Origin: Flavobacterium sp.
GTDB taxonomy: Bacteria; Bacteroidota; Bacteroidia; Flavobacteriales; Flavobacteriaceae
Assembly: GCF_039595935.1 (NCBI RefSeq)
Contig: NZ_JBCNKR010000006.1
Coordinates: 744,001 to 808,000 of the forward strand
Direction: 5' to 3'
DNA: 64,000 nucleotides
Part shown: positions 1-7,626 of the stretch, piece by piece
Layout: each line of letters opens with the position of its first letter
Numbering within the stretch: position 1 is the first letter of the stretch
Notes under the pieces: generated by a model
What the model was told of the DNA's origin: nothing
The model's database searches: none
Seen by the model: only the letters and a program-made list of their open reading frames with translations
Position numbers and translations under genes: made by a program

Positions 1-146
1 TCTCTAAAGTCTTTTTCTTTCAATAAAAATCCTTCCAAAAGCCATTGCGAAATGTCAATCTGAACACGCATTCCTTTTGGATAATAATCCTCCAAATCAA
101 AAACTTCTAAAGCACTATTGGCAACTTTATTGATGATTTCTTCCAT
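1..146 (-). CDS. DUF2480 family protein (N-terminal part; runs off the window)
   Basis: Only the first 48 codons are inside the window, starting at the ATG at 144-146 (reads MEEIINKVANSALEVF). The residues match the start of the DUF2480 family as I remember it, a Bacteroidetes-specific family of unknown function that often closes the SUF gene cluster. It lies 83 bases downstream of sufT on the same strand, separated by a palindromic repeat. Position suggests an accessory role in Fe-S assembly, but no function is shown by the sequence. Confidence 0.75.
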   Translation of the reverse strand, partial: MEEIINKVANSALEVFDLEDYYPKGMRVQIDISQWLLEGFLLKEKDFR

Positions 147-153
147 TTTTTTA

Positions 154-223
154 GTCTGAAAGTCGAAGGTCGAAAGTCATAAAGTCTTTTTACTTTGGAC
201 TTTATGACTTTCAACTTTATGAC
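154..223. repeat. Intergenic palindrome, GACTTTATGACTTTC family, copy 1
   Basis: A perfect 15-base inverted repeat has arms at 172-186 and 198-212 with an 11-base spacer; further degenerate copies of the same word extend to both sides. It lies between sufT and the DUF2480 gene. The same word recurs at 7107-7222, 7591-7624 and 10594-10676, always at suf gene junctions. No T-tract follows in the direction of transcription, so it is not an ordinary terminator; RNA stabilisation or a mobile-element remnant are both possible. Confidence 0.85.
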
Positions 224-229
224 TATTTT

Positions 230-553
230 TTAAAGCATTCCTAATTCTAATTTAGCTTCTTCGCTCATTAAATCTTTGCTCCAAGGCGGATCGAAAGTAA
301 TTTCAACGTCAACATCTTTAATGTTTTCGATTCCTTTTACTTTTTCTTCTACTTCTCTAGGTAAACTTTCTGCAACAGGGCAGTTTGGTGAAGTAAGTGT
401 CATAAGAATTTTTACTTCGTAATCTGTATTTACCATTACGTCGTAAATTAATCCTAATTCGTAAATATCAACAGGAATCTCAGGATCGTAAATTCCTTTT
501 AAAATTCTTACGATAGATTCTCCTAATTCGTTTGTGTCTATTTCTTGTTCCAT
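230..553 (-). CDS. sufT: SufT-type Fe-S assembly protein (DUF59/MIP18 family)
   Basis: The protein of 107 aa is a single DUF59 domain: the YDPEIPVDIYELGLIYDV region near the N terminus, then LTSPNCP with the conserved Cys and the late motif FDPPW. The family helps mature or carry Fe-S clusters to target proteins. I place the start at the ATG at 551-553; an in-frame ATG at 592 would add 13 residues read entirely from an intergenic repeat, so it is unlikely. It sits near the end of the suf cluster, with repeats on both sides. Confidence 0.85.
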   Translation of the reverse strand: MEQEIDTNELGESIVRILKGIYDPEIPVDIYELGLIYDVMVNTDYEVKILMTLTSPNCPVAESLPREVEEKVKGIENIKDVDVEITFDPPWSKDLMSEEAKLELGML

Positions 554-562
554 TGTTTTTGT

Positions 563-610
563 TTTTCCACCATATAAGTTATATAAGTTCATTTAAACTA
601 AACTTAATAA
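563..610. repeat. Intergenic direct repeat, left copy (flanks GxxExxY gene)
   Basis: The stretch holds two tandem versions of a word like CTTATATAA (minus strand ACTTATATAACTTATATGG). About 45 bases, starting at TTTTCC (563), match 1106-1150 on the other side of the GxxExxY gene with only a few differences. The copy lies between that gene and sufT. Confidence 0.85.
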
Positions 611-637
611 TTTTAATGATGATATTTGTTTTTATAT

Positions 638-1048
638 TTAATCTTCCAGCCAGCGATATAACTCATTGACATATGTTTTTTGACCTTCGTGGTAAATGTT
701 TGTTACATTAAAGTTTATCATTAAACCAATTGGTGACTTTAAAAGTTTCATATAAGACATCAGTTTTGCAACATGAATTGGTATAATTTGATCGACTGAT
801 TTTAATTCAAGAACTAAACAATTTTCAATGAATAAATCGCATCTTAGATCTGACTTTAATTCTAAGCCTTTATATTCTACAGGAACCACTAACTCAGATT
901 TAAAATTAATTCCTCGTAAAGACAATTCCTTGATCATGCATTGATGATAGATACTTTCTAAAAGCCCAGCCCCAATACTTTTATGAACTTCAATCGCTGC
1001 TCCGTTAACCTGATAAATTAAATCAGTCAAATATTTCTTTGTTATCAT
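638..1048 (-). CDS. GxxExxY family protein
   Basis: This 136-aa protein carries the family signature G28-L-L-E31-S-I-Y34 and a later core LVLELKSVD, where the E and K resemble a PD-(D/E)XK nuclease fold. GxxExxY proteins are small, widespread in Bacteroidetes and often misnamed as NADH oxidoreductases; their function is unknown. Family members are often found in the same kinds of sites as four-helix-bundle (23S rRNA intervening sequence) proteins. Here the gene interrupts the suf cluster between sufE and sufT and is bracketed by direct repeats, which suggests it was inserted as a unit. The ATG at 1046-1048 is the only sensible start. Confidence 0.88.
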   Translation of the reverse strand: MITKKYLTDLIYQVNGAAIEVHKSIGAGLLESIYHQCMIKELSLRGINFKSELVVPVEYKGLELKSDLRCDLFIENCLVLELKSVDQIIPIHVAKLMSYMKLLKSPIGLMINFNVTNIYHEGQKTYVNELYRWLED

Positions 1049-1105
1049 TTGCCTTTTTTAGCAATAACAAGAAATAAAAAAGAAAGACAAAACTTACAAC
1101 ATTTG

Positions 1106-1155
1106 TTTTCCACTATATAAGCTATATAAGTTCATTTAAAACAAAACTTAAATTT
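1106..1155. repeat. Intergenic direct repeat, right copy (flanks GxxExxY gene)
   Basis: This is the partner of the repeat at 563-610, with the same order and orientation: TTTTCCACTATATAAG followed by CTATATAAGTTCATTTAAA. A partial third copy of the word (TTACTTATATGGTTTAAA) follows at 1163-1180. It lies between the GxxExxY gene and sufE. Confidence 0.85.
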
Positions 1156-1185
1156 TCTTATATTACTTATATGGTTTAAAATTTT

Positions 1186-1611
1186 TTAGTTTTTATTTTT
1201 TGCATCAAAAGCCAAAGCGTACATTTTGATGTTTTTTATCATCGAAACCAAACCGTTGGCACGTGTCGCAGATAAATGTTCTTTTAAACCGATTTCATCT
1301 ATAAATTCAGTATCTGCATTTATAATATCGGATGCTTTTTGGTTGGAGAAAGCGCGAATTAAAATCGCAATTATTCCTTTTGTCAAAATAGCATCGCTGT
1401 CTGCGGTAAAAACGATTTTATCACCTTGTTCTTCGCCCTGAAGCCAAACTTTAGACTGGCATCCTTTGATTAAATTTTCATCTACTTTGTACTCTTCTTT
1501 GATTAACGGAAGGCTTTTTCCTAGTTCGATAATGTATTCATAACGCTGCATCCAGTCGTCGAACATCGAAAATTCGTCTATTATTTCGTTTTGTATTTCC
1601 TTTATTGTCAT
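1186..1611 (-). CDS. sufE: SufE-like sulfur acceptor protein
   Basis: The 141-aa protein is of normal family length and has the SufE active-site loop KGCQSKVW with the sulfur-accepting Cys at residue 51. SufE takes the persulfide from the SufS Cys and passes it to the SufBCD scaffold in the cytoplasm. The start lies 2 bases after the stop of the upstream lipoprotein gene, and sufS is just beyond that, so sufS-lipoprotein-sufE is very likely one transcript. Confidence 0.95.
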   Translation of the reverse strand: MTIKEIQNEIIDEFSMFDDWMQRYEYIIELGKSLPLIKEEYKVDENLIKGCQSKVWLQGEEQGDKIVFTADSDAILTKGIIAILIRAFSNQKASDIINADTEFIDEIGLKEHLSATRANGLVSMIKNIKMYALAFDAKNKN

Positions 1612-1613
1612 AA

Positions 1614-2039
1614 TTATTCTTTAGCAAAATCAACCAGTAAATTAACTAGTTTTTCGATTTCTTTTGGAGGAAAACCATTATCGAAACCAGGGGTTTCATA
1701 CGTTTTTCCATCTTTAGTTATTTTTAAATTTCCTATTGCAGCACCATCGTAAGTACGTTTGTCTGTTGGTGCTTTTAAAGTTGAAAGTTTATCTAAATTT
1801 ACTTTTGAAAATTCAGCCGTAATTTTATTCCATTTAGCATCATCAATTTTAGTTTCAATAGGCTGCTGATCTCTTCCGTTTGTAACAAAAGCAGTTTGAT
1901 TTTGAAGGACAATCTTTTTAAAATATCCTCTTGACATTGCAGAATATTCAATCTGAGTTTCGGCCATGTGTGTTTTTTTCTGACTGCAGCATCCAGTCGC
2001 AATAAAAAGGGTTAAAAGCAATAAAGATAATATTCTCAT
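1614..2039 (-). CDS. Putative lipoprotein of unknown function in the suf cluster
   Basis: The 141-aa product begins with a signal sequence and a lipobox-like ATGC (Cys 17, followed by a second Cys). The rest is soluble, with several short beta-like stretches and the ending FPPKEIEKLVNLLVDF. I do not recognise a named family. It is packed between sufS (11 bases) and sufE (2 bases), so it is co-expressed with Fe-S assembly although it would be exported. That mismatch in location is common for Flavobacterium suf clusters and its meaning is not evident. Confidence 0.8.
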   Translation of the reverse strand: MRILSLLLLTLFIATGCCSQKKTHMAETQIEYSAMSRGYFKKIVLQNQTAFVTNGRDQQPIETKIDDAKWNKITAEFSKVNLDKLSTLKAPTDKRTYDGAAIGNLKITKDGKTYETPGFDNGFPPKEIEKLVNLLVDFAKE

Positions 2040-2050
2040 AAATAGTTTTT

Positions 2051-3265
2051 TTAGCTTAGCATTGTTTGAGCTTTCTTAACGGCATCAACCATCTGGTCAA
2101 TTTCTTCTTTTGTATTATAAAATGAAAATGAAGCACGAATTGTTCCCGGAATACAGAAGAAATTCATAATTGGCTGTGCGCAATGATGTCCGGTTCTAAC
2201 GGCGATTCCTAATTTATCTATAATAGAACCAACATCATACGGGTGAATTCCATCAATATTAAACGAAATTACAGAAGCTTTATTTTTTCCGGTTCCGTAG
2301 ATTCTTAAACCTTTAATTTCAGATAAACGTTTTGTAGCGTATTCTAAAAGTTCGTGTTCATATTCCTGAATATTCTCAAAACCAACGCTGTTTAAATAAT
2401 CAATTGCAGTTCCTAAAACAATTCCGCCGGCAATATTTGGAGTTCCGGCTTCAAATTTATGAGGAAGATCTGCGTAAGTAGTTTTTTCGAAAGTAACTTC
2501 TTTAATCATTTCGCCGCCGCCTTGATAAGGAGGAAGTTTATTGAGCCATTCTTCTTTTCCATAAAGAATTCCAGTTCCGGTTGGACCACACATTTTATGT
2601 CCCGAAAAAGCATAAAAATCACAGTCCAATTCCTGAACATCAGGTTTTAAATGCGGAACTGCCTGCGCGCCGTCAATTAAAACTGCAGCACCAACAGCGT
2701 GTGCTTTATCGATAATATATTTTATCGGATTAATGATTCCGAGTGCGTTTGAAATATGATTAACCGTAACAACTTTTGTTTTCTCAGAAAGCAGTTTATC
2801 AAATTCTTCAATGATTAATTCTCCGTTTTGGTCAATCGGAATTACTTTCAAAACAGCACCTGTTTTTTCGCATAACATCTGCCACGGCACAATATTACTA
2901 TGATGTTCTAATGAAGAAACAACAACTTCGTCGCCCGGTTTTAAGATAGAAGCAAAACCATTTGTAACTAAGTTGATTCCGTGTGTAGTTCCAGAAGTAA
3001 AAAGAACCTCATGAGCATGTTTTGCATTGATATGTTCTTTTACTTTTCCACGGGAAATTTCATAAGCATCAGTAGCTAACTGGCTTAAAGTGTGAACACC
3101 ACGATGAATGTTGGCGTTAATTTCCTGATAATATTTTACTTCAGCATCAATTACAACTTGTGGTTTTTGCGAAGTAGCTCCGTTGTCGAAATATACTAAT
3201 GGCTTTCCGTTTACAGTTTGTGAAAGTATCGGGAAATCAGCTCTTATTTTTTGAATATCTAGCAT
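2051..3265 (-). CDS. sufS: Cysteine desulfurase SufS (class II aminotransferase V family)
   Basis: The 404-aa PLP enzyme takes sulfur from L-cysteine, giving alanine and an enzyme persulfide for SufE. The PLP lysine is K224 in SGHKMCGPTG and the catalytic Cys is C362 in RTGHHCAQP, the short-loop SufS (group II) type. EHHSNIVPW (cofactor pocket) is also present. Length and start fit the family. It begins the second half of the split suf cluster and appears to have its own promoter at 3291-3298, since the preceding genes are on the other strand. Confidence 0.97.
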   Translation of the reverse strand: MLDIQKIRADFPILSQTVNGKPLVYFDNGATSQKPQVVIDAEVKYYQEINANIHRGVHTLSQLATDAYEISRGKVKEHINAKHAHEVLFTSGTTHGINLVTNGFASILKPGDEVVVSSLEHHSNIVPWQMLCEKTGAVLKVIPIDQNGELIIEEFDKLLSEKTKVVTVNHISNALGIINPIKYIIDKAHAVGAAVLIDGAQAVPHLKPDVQELDCDFYAFSGHKMCGPTGTGILYGKEEWLNKLPPYQGGGEMIKEVTFEKTTYADLPHKFEAGTPNIAGGIVLGTAIDYLNSVGFENIQEYEHELLEYATKRLSEIKGLRIYGTGKNKASVISFNIDGIHPYDVGSIIDKLGIAVRTGHHCAQPIMNFFCIPGTIRASFSFYNTKEEIDQMVDAVKKAQTMLS

Positions 3266-3290
3266 GTCTTATTTAGAAAAAATCTATTTA

Positions 3291-3298
3291 CAAAAGTA
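3291..3298 (-). promoter_or_regulatory. Candidate -7 box for sufS
   Basis: On the minus strand the bases read TACTTTTG, a match to the Bacteroidetes -7 consensus TAnnTTTG, 26 bases before the sufS start. A possible -33 TTG lies 24 bases upstream, slightly further than usual. A separate promoter is expected because sufS is cut off from sufD by two plus-strand genes. Confidence 0.55.
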
Positions 3299-3485
3299 CT
3301 AAAACTAAATTTGTTTATACAGCAATTCTATAATTTCCTTTTATGATGCCATTGTTACAAGCTGTAAATGCTGATTTGGTAAAAATCGATTATATTTTCT
3401 GAATTATATCAAACAGATTTGTGATTTGAGTCTTAAAATCGTGAACATAAATTATTTATATTGCATTAAAAATATCTAAATCATC

Positions 3486-4835
3486 ATGAAAAAATTTCTT
3501 AAAGTACTTTTGCTTCTAGTAGTTGTCGCTTTTTTGTATTTCGGATTTACAACCTATCCAAAGCTTGATTTAATTTCTGGTTTTTCGGCTAAAAGTGTCG
3601 CATCTGGACATTTTATTGATAATCGTTCGTTGGATTTAATCCAAAAAACCGACAATGATATCAATTTGGTTGATTTGGCCAAAAATTCAATCGATGATTC
3701 TGGAAAATTTGCTCTTTCATCTGTTTACGGACTTAAAGAAAGAAAAGCAATTTATCGCGAAGGTTTAGGGGCAGTTTTGATTAATGATGATTTTGATGTT
3801 ACAAAACCTTATTTACTTCCGAAAAGAACAAAATTAGAAAACAATCTCGCTTTTCCATACGGAAATAAGGAACCAAAAGATACTTCGTTTGCAAATGTTG
3901 ATTATTCAAAATTGAAAAAAGCAGTTGAAAATGCTTTTGATAAAACAGGCGGAAGAATTAAAAGAACGCGTGCTGTTGTTGTTTTATATAAAGATCATTT
4001 GATTGCCGAAAAATACGATACAGGTTTCAATAAAGACAGTAAAATTCTGGGTTGGTCGATGACAAAAAGTATTACAAGTTCTGCCTTTGGAGTTTTGGCT
4101 AAACAAGGAAAAATCGATATTTATAAACCTGCTCCAGTTGAAGAATGGAAAAATGATGAGCGTAAAATTATCACGATTAACGATTTGCTTCACATGAATT
4201 CTGGTTTAGAATGGGAAGAGAATTACAGCACAATCTGCGACGCCACAAAAATGCTTTTTCAGGCAGAAGATATGGGAAAAGTGCAATTGGAAAAACCTGC
4301 TCAATTTAAACCAAACACACATTGGAATTATTCTTCTGGAACGACAAATTTATTGTCTTTAATTTTAAGAAGACAATTTAAAACACAACAAGAATATCTT
4401 GATTTTTGGTACAGCGCCGTAATCGACAAAATCGGAATGAACTCCATGATTGTTGAACAAGATATGTCTGGAACTTTTGTAGGATCGTCTTACGGATGGG
4501 CAACTCCAAGAGATTGGTCAAAATTTGGGTTATTATATCTTCATAAAGGAAACTGGAACGGCGAGCAGATTCTAGATGAAAGCTGGGTAAAATATACAGC
4601 AACACCAACCAATACTTCTGAAGGAAAATATGGAGCGCAATTTTGGTTAAATGCCGGAGGAAAATTCCCGGATGTTCCTCGTGATATGTTTTATTGCAGT
4701 GGTTACCAAGGGCAAATGGTGGCGATTATTCCGTCTTTGGATATGGTAATTGTGAGAATGGGAGTGAAGGAAGAAGAACCTGGATTTGATTTTAATGGGT
4801 TTTTGAAGGGGATTATTGAGAGTGTGAAAAAGTGA
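3486..4835 (+). CDS. Serine hydrolase of the class C beta-lactamase family
   Basis: The 449-aa protein has an N-terminal hydrophobic segment (about residues 5-20) that may be a membrane anchor or signal peptide. A beta-lactamase-like domain (COG1680 type) follows, with the S191-M-T-K194 nucleophile motif and a Tyr motif in HWNYSSGTTNLL. Relatives include esterases, D-aminopeptidases and 6-aminohexanoate-dimer hydrolases, so the substrate cannot be named. It lies on the plus strand inside the minus-strand suf cluster, with 220 bases of apparent promoter region before it. It is followed by dinD in the same direction. Confidence 0.85.
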   Translation: MKKFLKVLLLLVVVAFLYFGFTTYPKLDLISGFSAKSVASGHFIDNRSLDLIQKTDNDINLVDLAKNSIDDSGKFALSSVYGLKERKAIYREGLGAVLINDDFDVTKPYLLPKRTKLENNLAFPYGNKEPKDTSFANVDYSKLKKAVENAFDKTGGRIKRTRAVVVLYKDHLIAEKYDTGFNKDSKILGWSMTKSITSSAFGVLAKQGKIDIYKPAPVEEWKNDERKIITINDLLHMNSGLEWEENYSTICDATKMLFQAEDMGKVQLEKPAQFKPNTHWNYSSGTTNLLSLILRRQFKTQQEYLDFWYSAVIDKIGMNSMIVEQDMSGTFVGSSYGWATPRDWSKFGLLYLHKGNWNGEQILDESWVKYTATPTNTSEGKYGAQFWLNAGGKFPDVPRDMFYCSGYQGQMVAIIPSLDMVIVRMGVKEEEPGFDFNGFLKGIIESVKK

Positions 4836-4863
4836 TTTTTATTCTCTTTGTAATTTAATTTTG

Positions 4864-4871
4864 TACTTTTG
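4864..4871 (+). promoter_or_regulatory. Candidate -7 box for dinD
   Basis: TACTTTTG followed by C matches TAnnTTTG exactly. It sits 10 bases before the first likely ATG, so the transcript would have a very short leader. A TTTG at 4847-4850 is closer than the usual -33 spacing, so the upstream element is uncertain. Confidence 0.5.
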
Positions 4872-4881
4872 CAACGTAAAA

Positions 4882-5718
4882 ATGACTATAACTATGGAAG
4901 AAGATATTCAAGAAACAAATGGTAATTCACTTTCGTTCGAAGATTTCAAGAATGAGAATGGAATTACTTATTGGTGGGCTTCTGATTTGATGAAGATGCT
5001 AGGTTATCCTAATATGAAATCTTTTCAGAAAGTATTAGATAGAGCGACAAAAGCTTTTGTTTCTTTAAATATTCCTCATTATGAGAATATTATTGCTCAA
5101 ATGAGAAACATAAATGGTGTGGATAGTCAGGATTTTAAACTTTCTAGGTTTGCTTGTTACTTAACAGTAATGAATGGTGATCCAAAGAAAGTTGAAGTAG
5201 CAGAAGCACAAGTTTATTTTGCTCAACAAACCAGAAGATTTGAGCTTCACTTGGAAAATAATCAAGAAATTGAGAGAATTTTAATTCGTGAAGAACTAAC
5301 GGAGGGTAATAAGTCTTTAGCTTCTATTGCTAAACAATCTGGAGTAACTGATTTTGCAAAATTTCAAAATGCAGGTTATATTGGAATGTATAATATGCCA
5401 TCATGGAAATTAGAACAAAAAAGAGGAGTAAAGAAAGGGAAATTAATGGATCATATGGGGAGAACTGAATTAGCGGCTAATCTATTTAGAACTACACAAA
5501 CAGAAGAAAGAATTAAAAATAAAGGGATTAAAGGTCAGGTAAATTTAGAACAAACTCATTTTCAAGTTGGAAAAGAAGTTCGAGAAATTATTGTGAAGAA
5601 CGTTGGAAAAACTCCTGAAAATTTACCTTTAGGAAAGGAACTTTCGGATGTTAAAAAAGAACTTAAGCAAGGACATAAGAAAATGCTAAAAGAGGATGAT
5701 TCAAAAAAGAAAAAATGA
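4882..5718 (+). CDS. dinD: DNA damage-inducible protein D (DinD/BRO-N-like)
   Basis: The product (278 aa from the ATG at 4882; 274 aa from the ATG at 4894) matches the DinD pattern. It starts with an N-terminal BRO/KilA-like domain (ITYWWASDLMKMLGY), followed by the family-typical FQNAGYIGMYNM and MGRTELAANLFRTTQTEERI, and ends in a Lys-rich tail. E. coli DinD is SOS-induced and modulates RecA filaments. No LexA box was recognised here. The annotated start at 4861 would lie inside the -7 box, so I use a later ATG. Its ending faces sufD, with a shared terminator between. Confidence 0.85.
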   Translation: MTITMEEDIQETNGNSLSFEDFKNENGITYWWASDLMKMLGYPNMKSFQKVLDRATKAFVSLNIPHYENIIAQMRNINGVDSQDFKLSRFACYLTVMNGDPKKVEVAEAQVYFAQQTRRFELHLENNQEIERILIREELTEGNKSLASIAKQSGVTDFAKFQNAGYIGMYNMPSWKLEQKRGVKKGKLMDHMGRTELAANLFRTTQTEERIKNKGIKGQVNLEQTHFQVGKEVREIIVKNVGKTPENLPLGKELSDVKKELKQGHKKMLKEDDSKKKK

Positions 5719-5720
5719 TA

Positions 5721-5755
5721 AAAAACCGATAAACTTTAAAAGCTTATCGGTTTTT
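5721..5755. terminator. Rho-independent terminator between dinD and sufD
   Basis: Arms AAAAACCGATAA (5721-5732) and TTATCGGTTTTT (5744-5755) pair perfectly. A-rich and T-rich ends on both sides let it work in both directions for the two convergent genes. Confidence 0.85.
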
Positions 5756-5777
5756 CATTTTTATTAGATAGAATTTT

Positions 5778-7094
5778 TTACAAATCAAATCCTAAATTCA
5801 CACCTAATTTCATAGCAATGATTTTAGTAATTCTTTGTTTTAATTCCGGTATTTTGATGCTTTCGATAACGGCATTTGAGAATGCGTACATCAATAAAGC
5901 TTTTGCTTCTTTTTGCGGAATACCACGAGATTGCATGTAGAACATTGCTGTTTCATCCAATTGTCCAACTGTACAACCGTGAGAACATTTTACGTCATCA
6001 GCGAAAATCTCTAATTGTGGTTTTGCGTTGATCGTTGCTTTGTCACTCAATAAAATATTATTACTTTTTTGGAAAGCATTTGTTTTTTGAGCTTCTTTTT
6101 CTACCAAAACTTTTCCGTTGAAAACTCCTGTTGAACGATCAGAGAAAATTCCTTTATAATCCTGGAAACTTTCGCAGTTTGGTTGTGCGTGGTTTACCAA
6201 AGTATAATGATCTACGTGTTGTTTGTCATTCAAGATAGAAATTCCGTTTAACGTACTTGTCAATCTTTCTCCGAAATGGTAAAAGTTTAAGTTGTTACGA
6301 GTCAGGTTTCCTCCGAAAGAGAAAGTATGAACAGAAGCGTGACTTTCTTGTTGTTGAGAAACATAAGTATTATCAATTAAATTGGCTTCACTATTATCGT
6401 TTTGAATTTTATAATAGTCAACAATCGCACGTTTTTGAGCAAAAATCTCTGTAACCGAATTGGTTAAAACCGGATTTTCATTCAAACTTTGGTGACGCTC
6501 AATAATTTGAACATGTGAATTTTCGCCCACAATAACCAAATTTCTTGGCTGAACCATTAAAGCCGATTCGTTTCCAGTTGAGAAATACATAATCTCAATT
6601 GGTTTATCAGCTACTTTTTTCTTCGGGATATTGATAAAAGCACCTTCCATTGCAAAAGCAGTATTCAATGAAGTCAAACTGTCATCTTTACTTGCAATTT
6701 GATTGAAATACGTATCAATAAACATTTTATATTTTGGTTTGGTCAATGCCGAAGACATCAAACAAACGTCGATTCCGTCATGTGTTGTAGAAGACAAATG
6801 CGAACTGAAAACACCATCGATAAATACTAATTTATAAGTATCAATTTCGTGTAAAAAGTATTTTTTTACCTGATTAAATTCGATTGCATTTTCCTGCTTT
6901 GGAAAAACCGTAAAGTCATTTTTTAAGATGGCATTTAGCGATGTATATTTCCAAGCTTCTTCTTTTTTGGTTGGGAAACCTTTATTTTCGAAGTTTTTTA
7001 AAGCATTTGTGCGTATGTCATGTAAATCTGAATGTACATCGACACGCTCTTCAAAAGCCATAAAAGACGATACTAATTTTTCTTTTAAATCCAT
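5778..7094 (-). CDS. sufD: Fe-S cluster assembly protein SufD
   Basis: The 438-aa protein belongs to the SufB/SufD family: N-terminal helical region (WKYTSLN near residue 48), beta-helix core and the C-terminal DDVKCSHGCTVGQLDE segment with the conserved Cys-His pair, then QSRGIPQKEAKALLMYAF. It forms the SufBC2D scaffold with SufB and SufC. The gene is last in the first half of the suf cluster, separated from sufC by a broken four-helix-bundle gene and repeats. The start ATG is at 7092-7094, directly after repeat copy 2. Confidence 0.96.
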   Translation of the reverse strand: MDLKEKLVSSFMAFEERVDVHSDLHDIRTNALKNFENKGFPTKKEEAWKYTSLNAILKNDFTVFPKQENAIEFNQVKKYFLHEIDTYKLVFIDGVFSSHLSSTTHDGIDVCLMSSALTKPKYKMFIDTYFNQIASKDDSLTSLNTAFAMEGAFINIPKKKVADKPIEIMYFSTGNESALMVQPRNLVIVGENSHVQIIERHQSLNENPVLTNSVTEIFAQKRAIVDYYKIQNDNSEANLIDNTYVSQQQESHASVHTFSFGGNLTRNNLNFYHFGERLTSTLNGISILNDKQHVDHYTLVNHAQPNCESFQDYKGIFSDRSTGVFNGKVLVEKEAQKTNAFQKSNNILLSDKATINAKPQLEIFADDVKCSHGCTVGQLDETAMFYMQSRGIPQKEAKALLMYAFSNAVIESIKIPELKQRITKIIAMKLGVNLGFDL

Positions 7095-7106
7095 TGTTCT
7101 TTTTAG

Positions 7107-7222
7107 TCTTAAAGTCGAAAGTCGAAAGTCGAAAGACTTAGGATTGCCGACTGTTTTTGCCTAAAGGTCAAGAATTAAAGCATAAAGTTTTTGACTTTAT
7201 AACTTTCGACTTTATGACTTTG
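7107..7222. repeat. Intergenic repeat, GACTTTATGACTTTC family, copy 2
   Basis: The left part (7114-7135) is GTCGAAA repeated three times. The right part (7193-7221) carries ACTTTATAACTTTCGACTTT and so is inverted relative to the left. It lies between the four-helix-bundle gene and sufD, and its right edge supplies the last codons and the stop (7212-7214) of that gene's restored frame. Confidence 0.85.
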
Positions 7223-7579
7223 GGCTCAAATATTTAATGAAACCGCTTAATAATTTCGATATTTCTGTAATCGATTCTAAAAGCATTTCAAATTCTTCTT
7301 TTATAATATATTCTAAATCAAAAGCTAAATATAATTGAGATCTTACTTCTCCTGCTGAAGCTTTGGCTACATATAAAAAGTAAACAAACTCTTTGTCTGA
7401 TTTCTCTCAAAACCTTCTGCTATATTTGATGATATAGAAAGTGATGCTCGTCTTATTTGTCTAACAAAATCAAAGTCTTTTTTGAAATTAGAATTTTCAG
7501 TAATCAAATATATTTTCTTGTTGAAGATTCGAGATTTTTGCCAAGAATTTATTTCCTCAAAAGATTTGAACTTACTCAT
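7212..7579 (-). pseudogene. Four-helix-bundle protein (23S rRNA IVS/S23 family), frameshifted
   Basis: The first 58 codons read as a normal family member (SISSNIAEGFERNQTK), then the frame breaks near 7390-7395 and a stop follows at 7367. Restoring one base gives EFVYFLYVAKASAGEVRSQLY and a sequence that stays open to 7212, about 122 aa in total, the usual family length. The family forms pentameric four-helix bundles and is encoded in 23S rRNA intervening sequences and scattered chromosomal sites; its function is unclear. The gene interrupts the suf cluster between sufC and sufD with copies of the same repeat on both sides. A real mutation and a sequencing error cannot be told apart here. Confidence 0.85.
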
Positions 7580-7590
7580 ATTGTATTTTC

Positions 7591-7624
7591 GACTTTATGA
7601 CTTTTGACTTTCGACTTTATGACT
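7591..7624. repeat. Intergenic repeat, GACTTTATGACTTTC family, copy 3
   Basis: It holds GACTTTATGACTTTTGACTT followed by TCGACTTTATGACT, a tandem array of the word. It lies between sufC and the start of the four-helix-bundle gene, in the same orientation as the right part of copy 2. The cargo gene is therefore flanked by direct repeats. Confidence 0.85.
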
Positions 7625-7626
7625 GA

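Noticed and set aside
1226..1441. A plus-strand open frame over sufE
   Set aside because: Antisense shadow of sufE without its own start context or family match.
7367..7579. A complete 70-aa protein gene
   Set aside because: The family is about 120 aa and the missing half lies directly downstream in another frame, so this is a broken longer gene.
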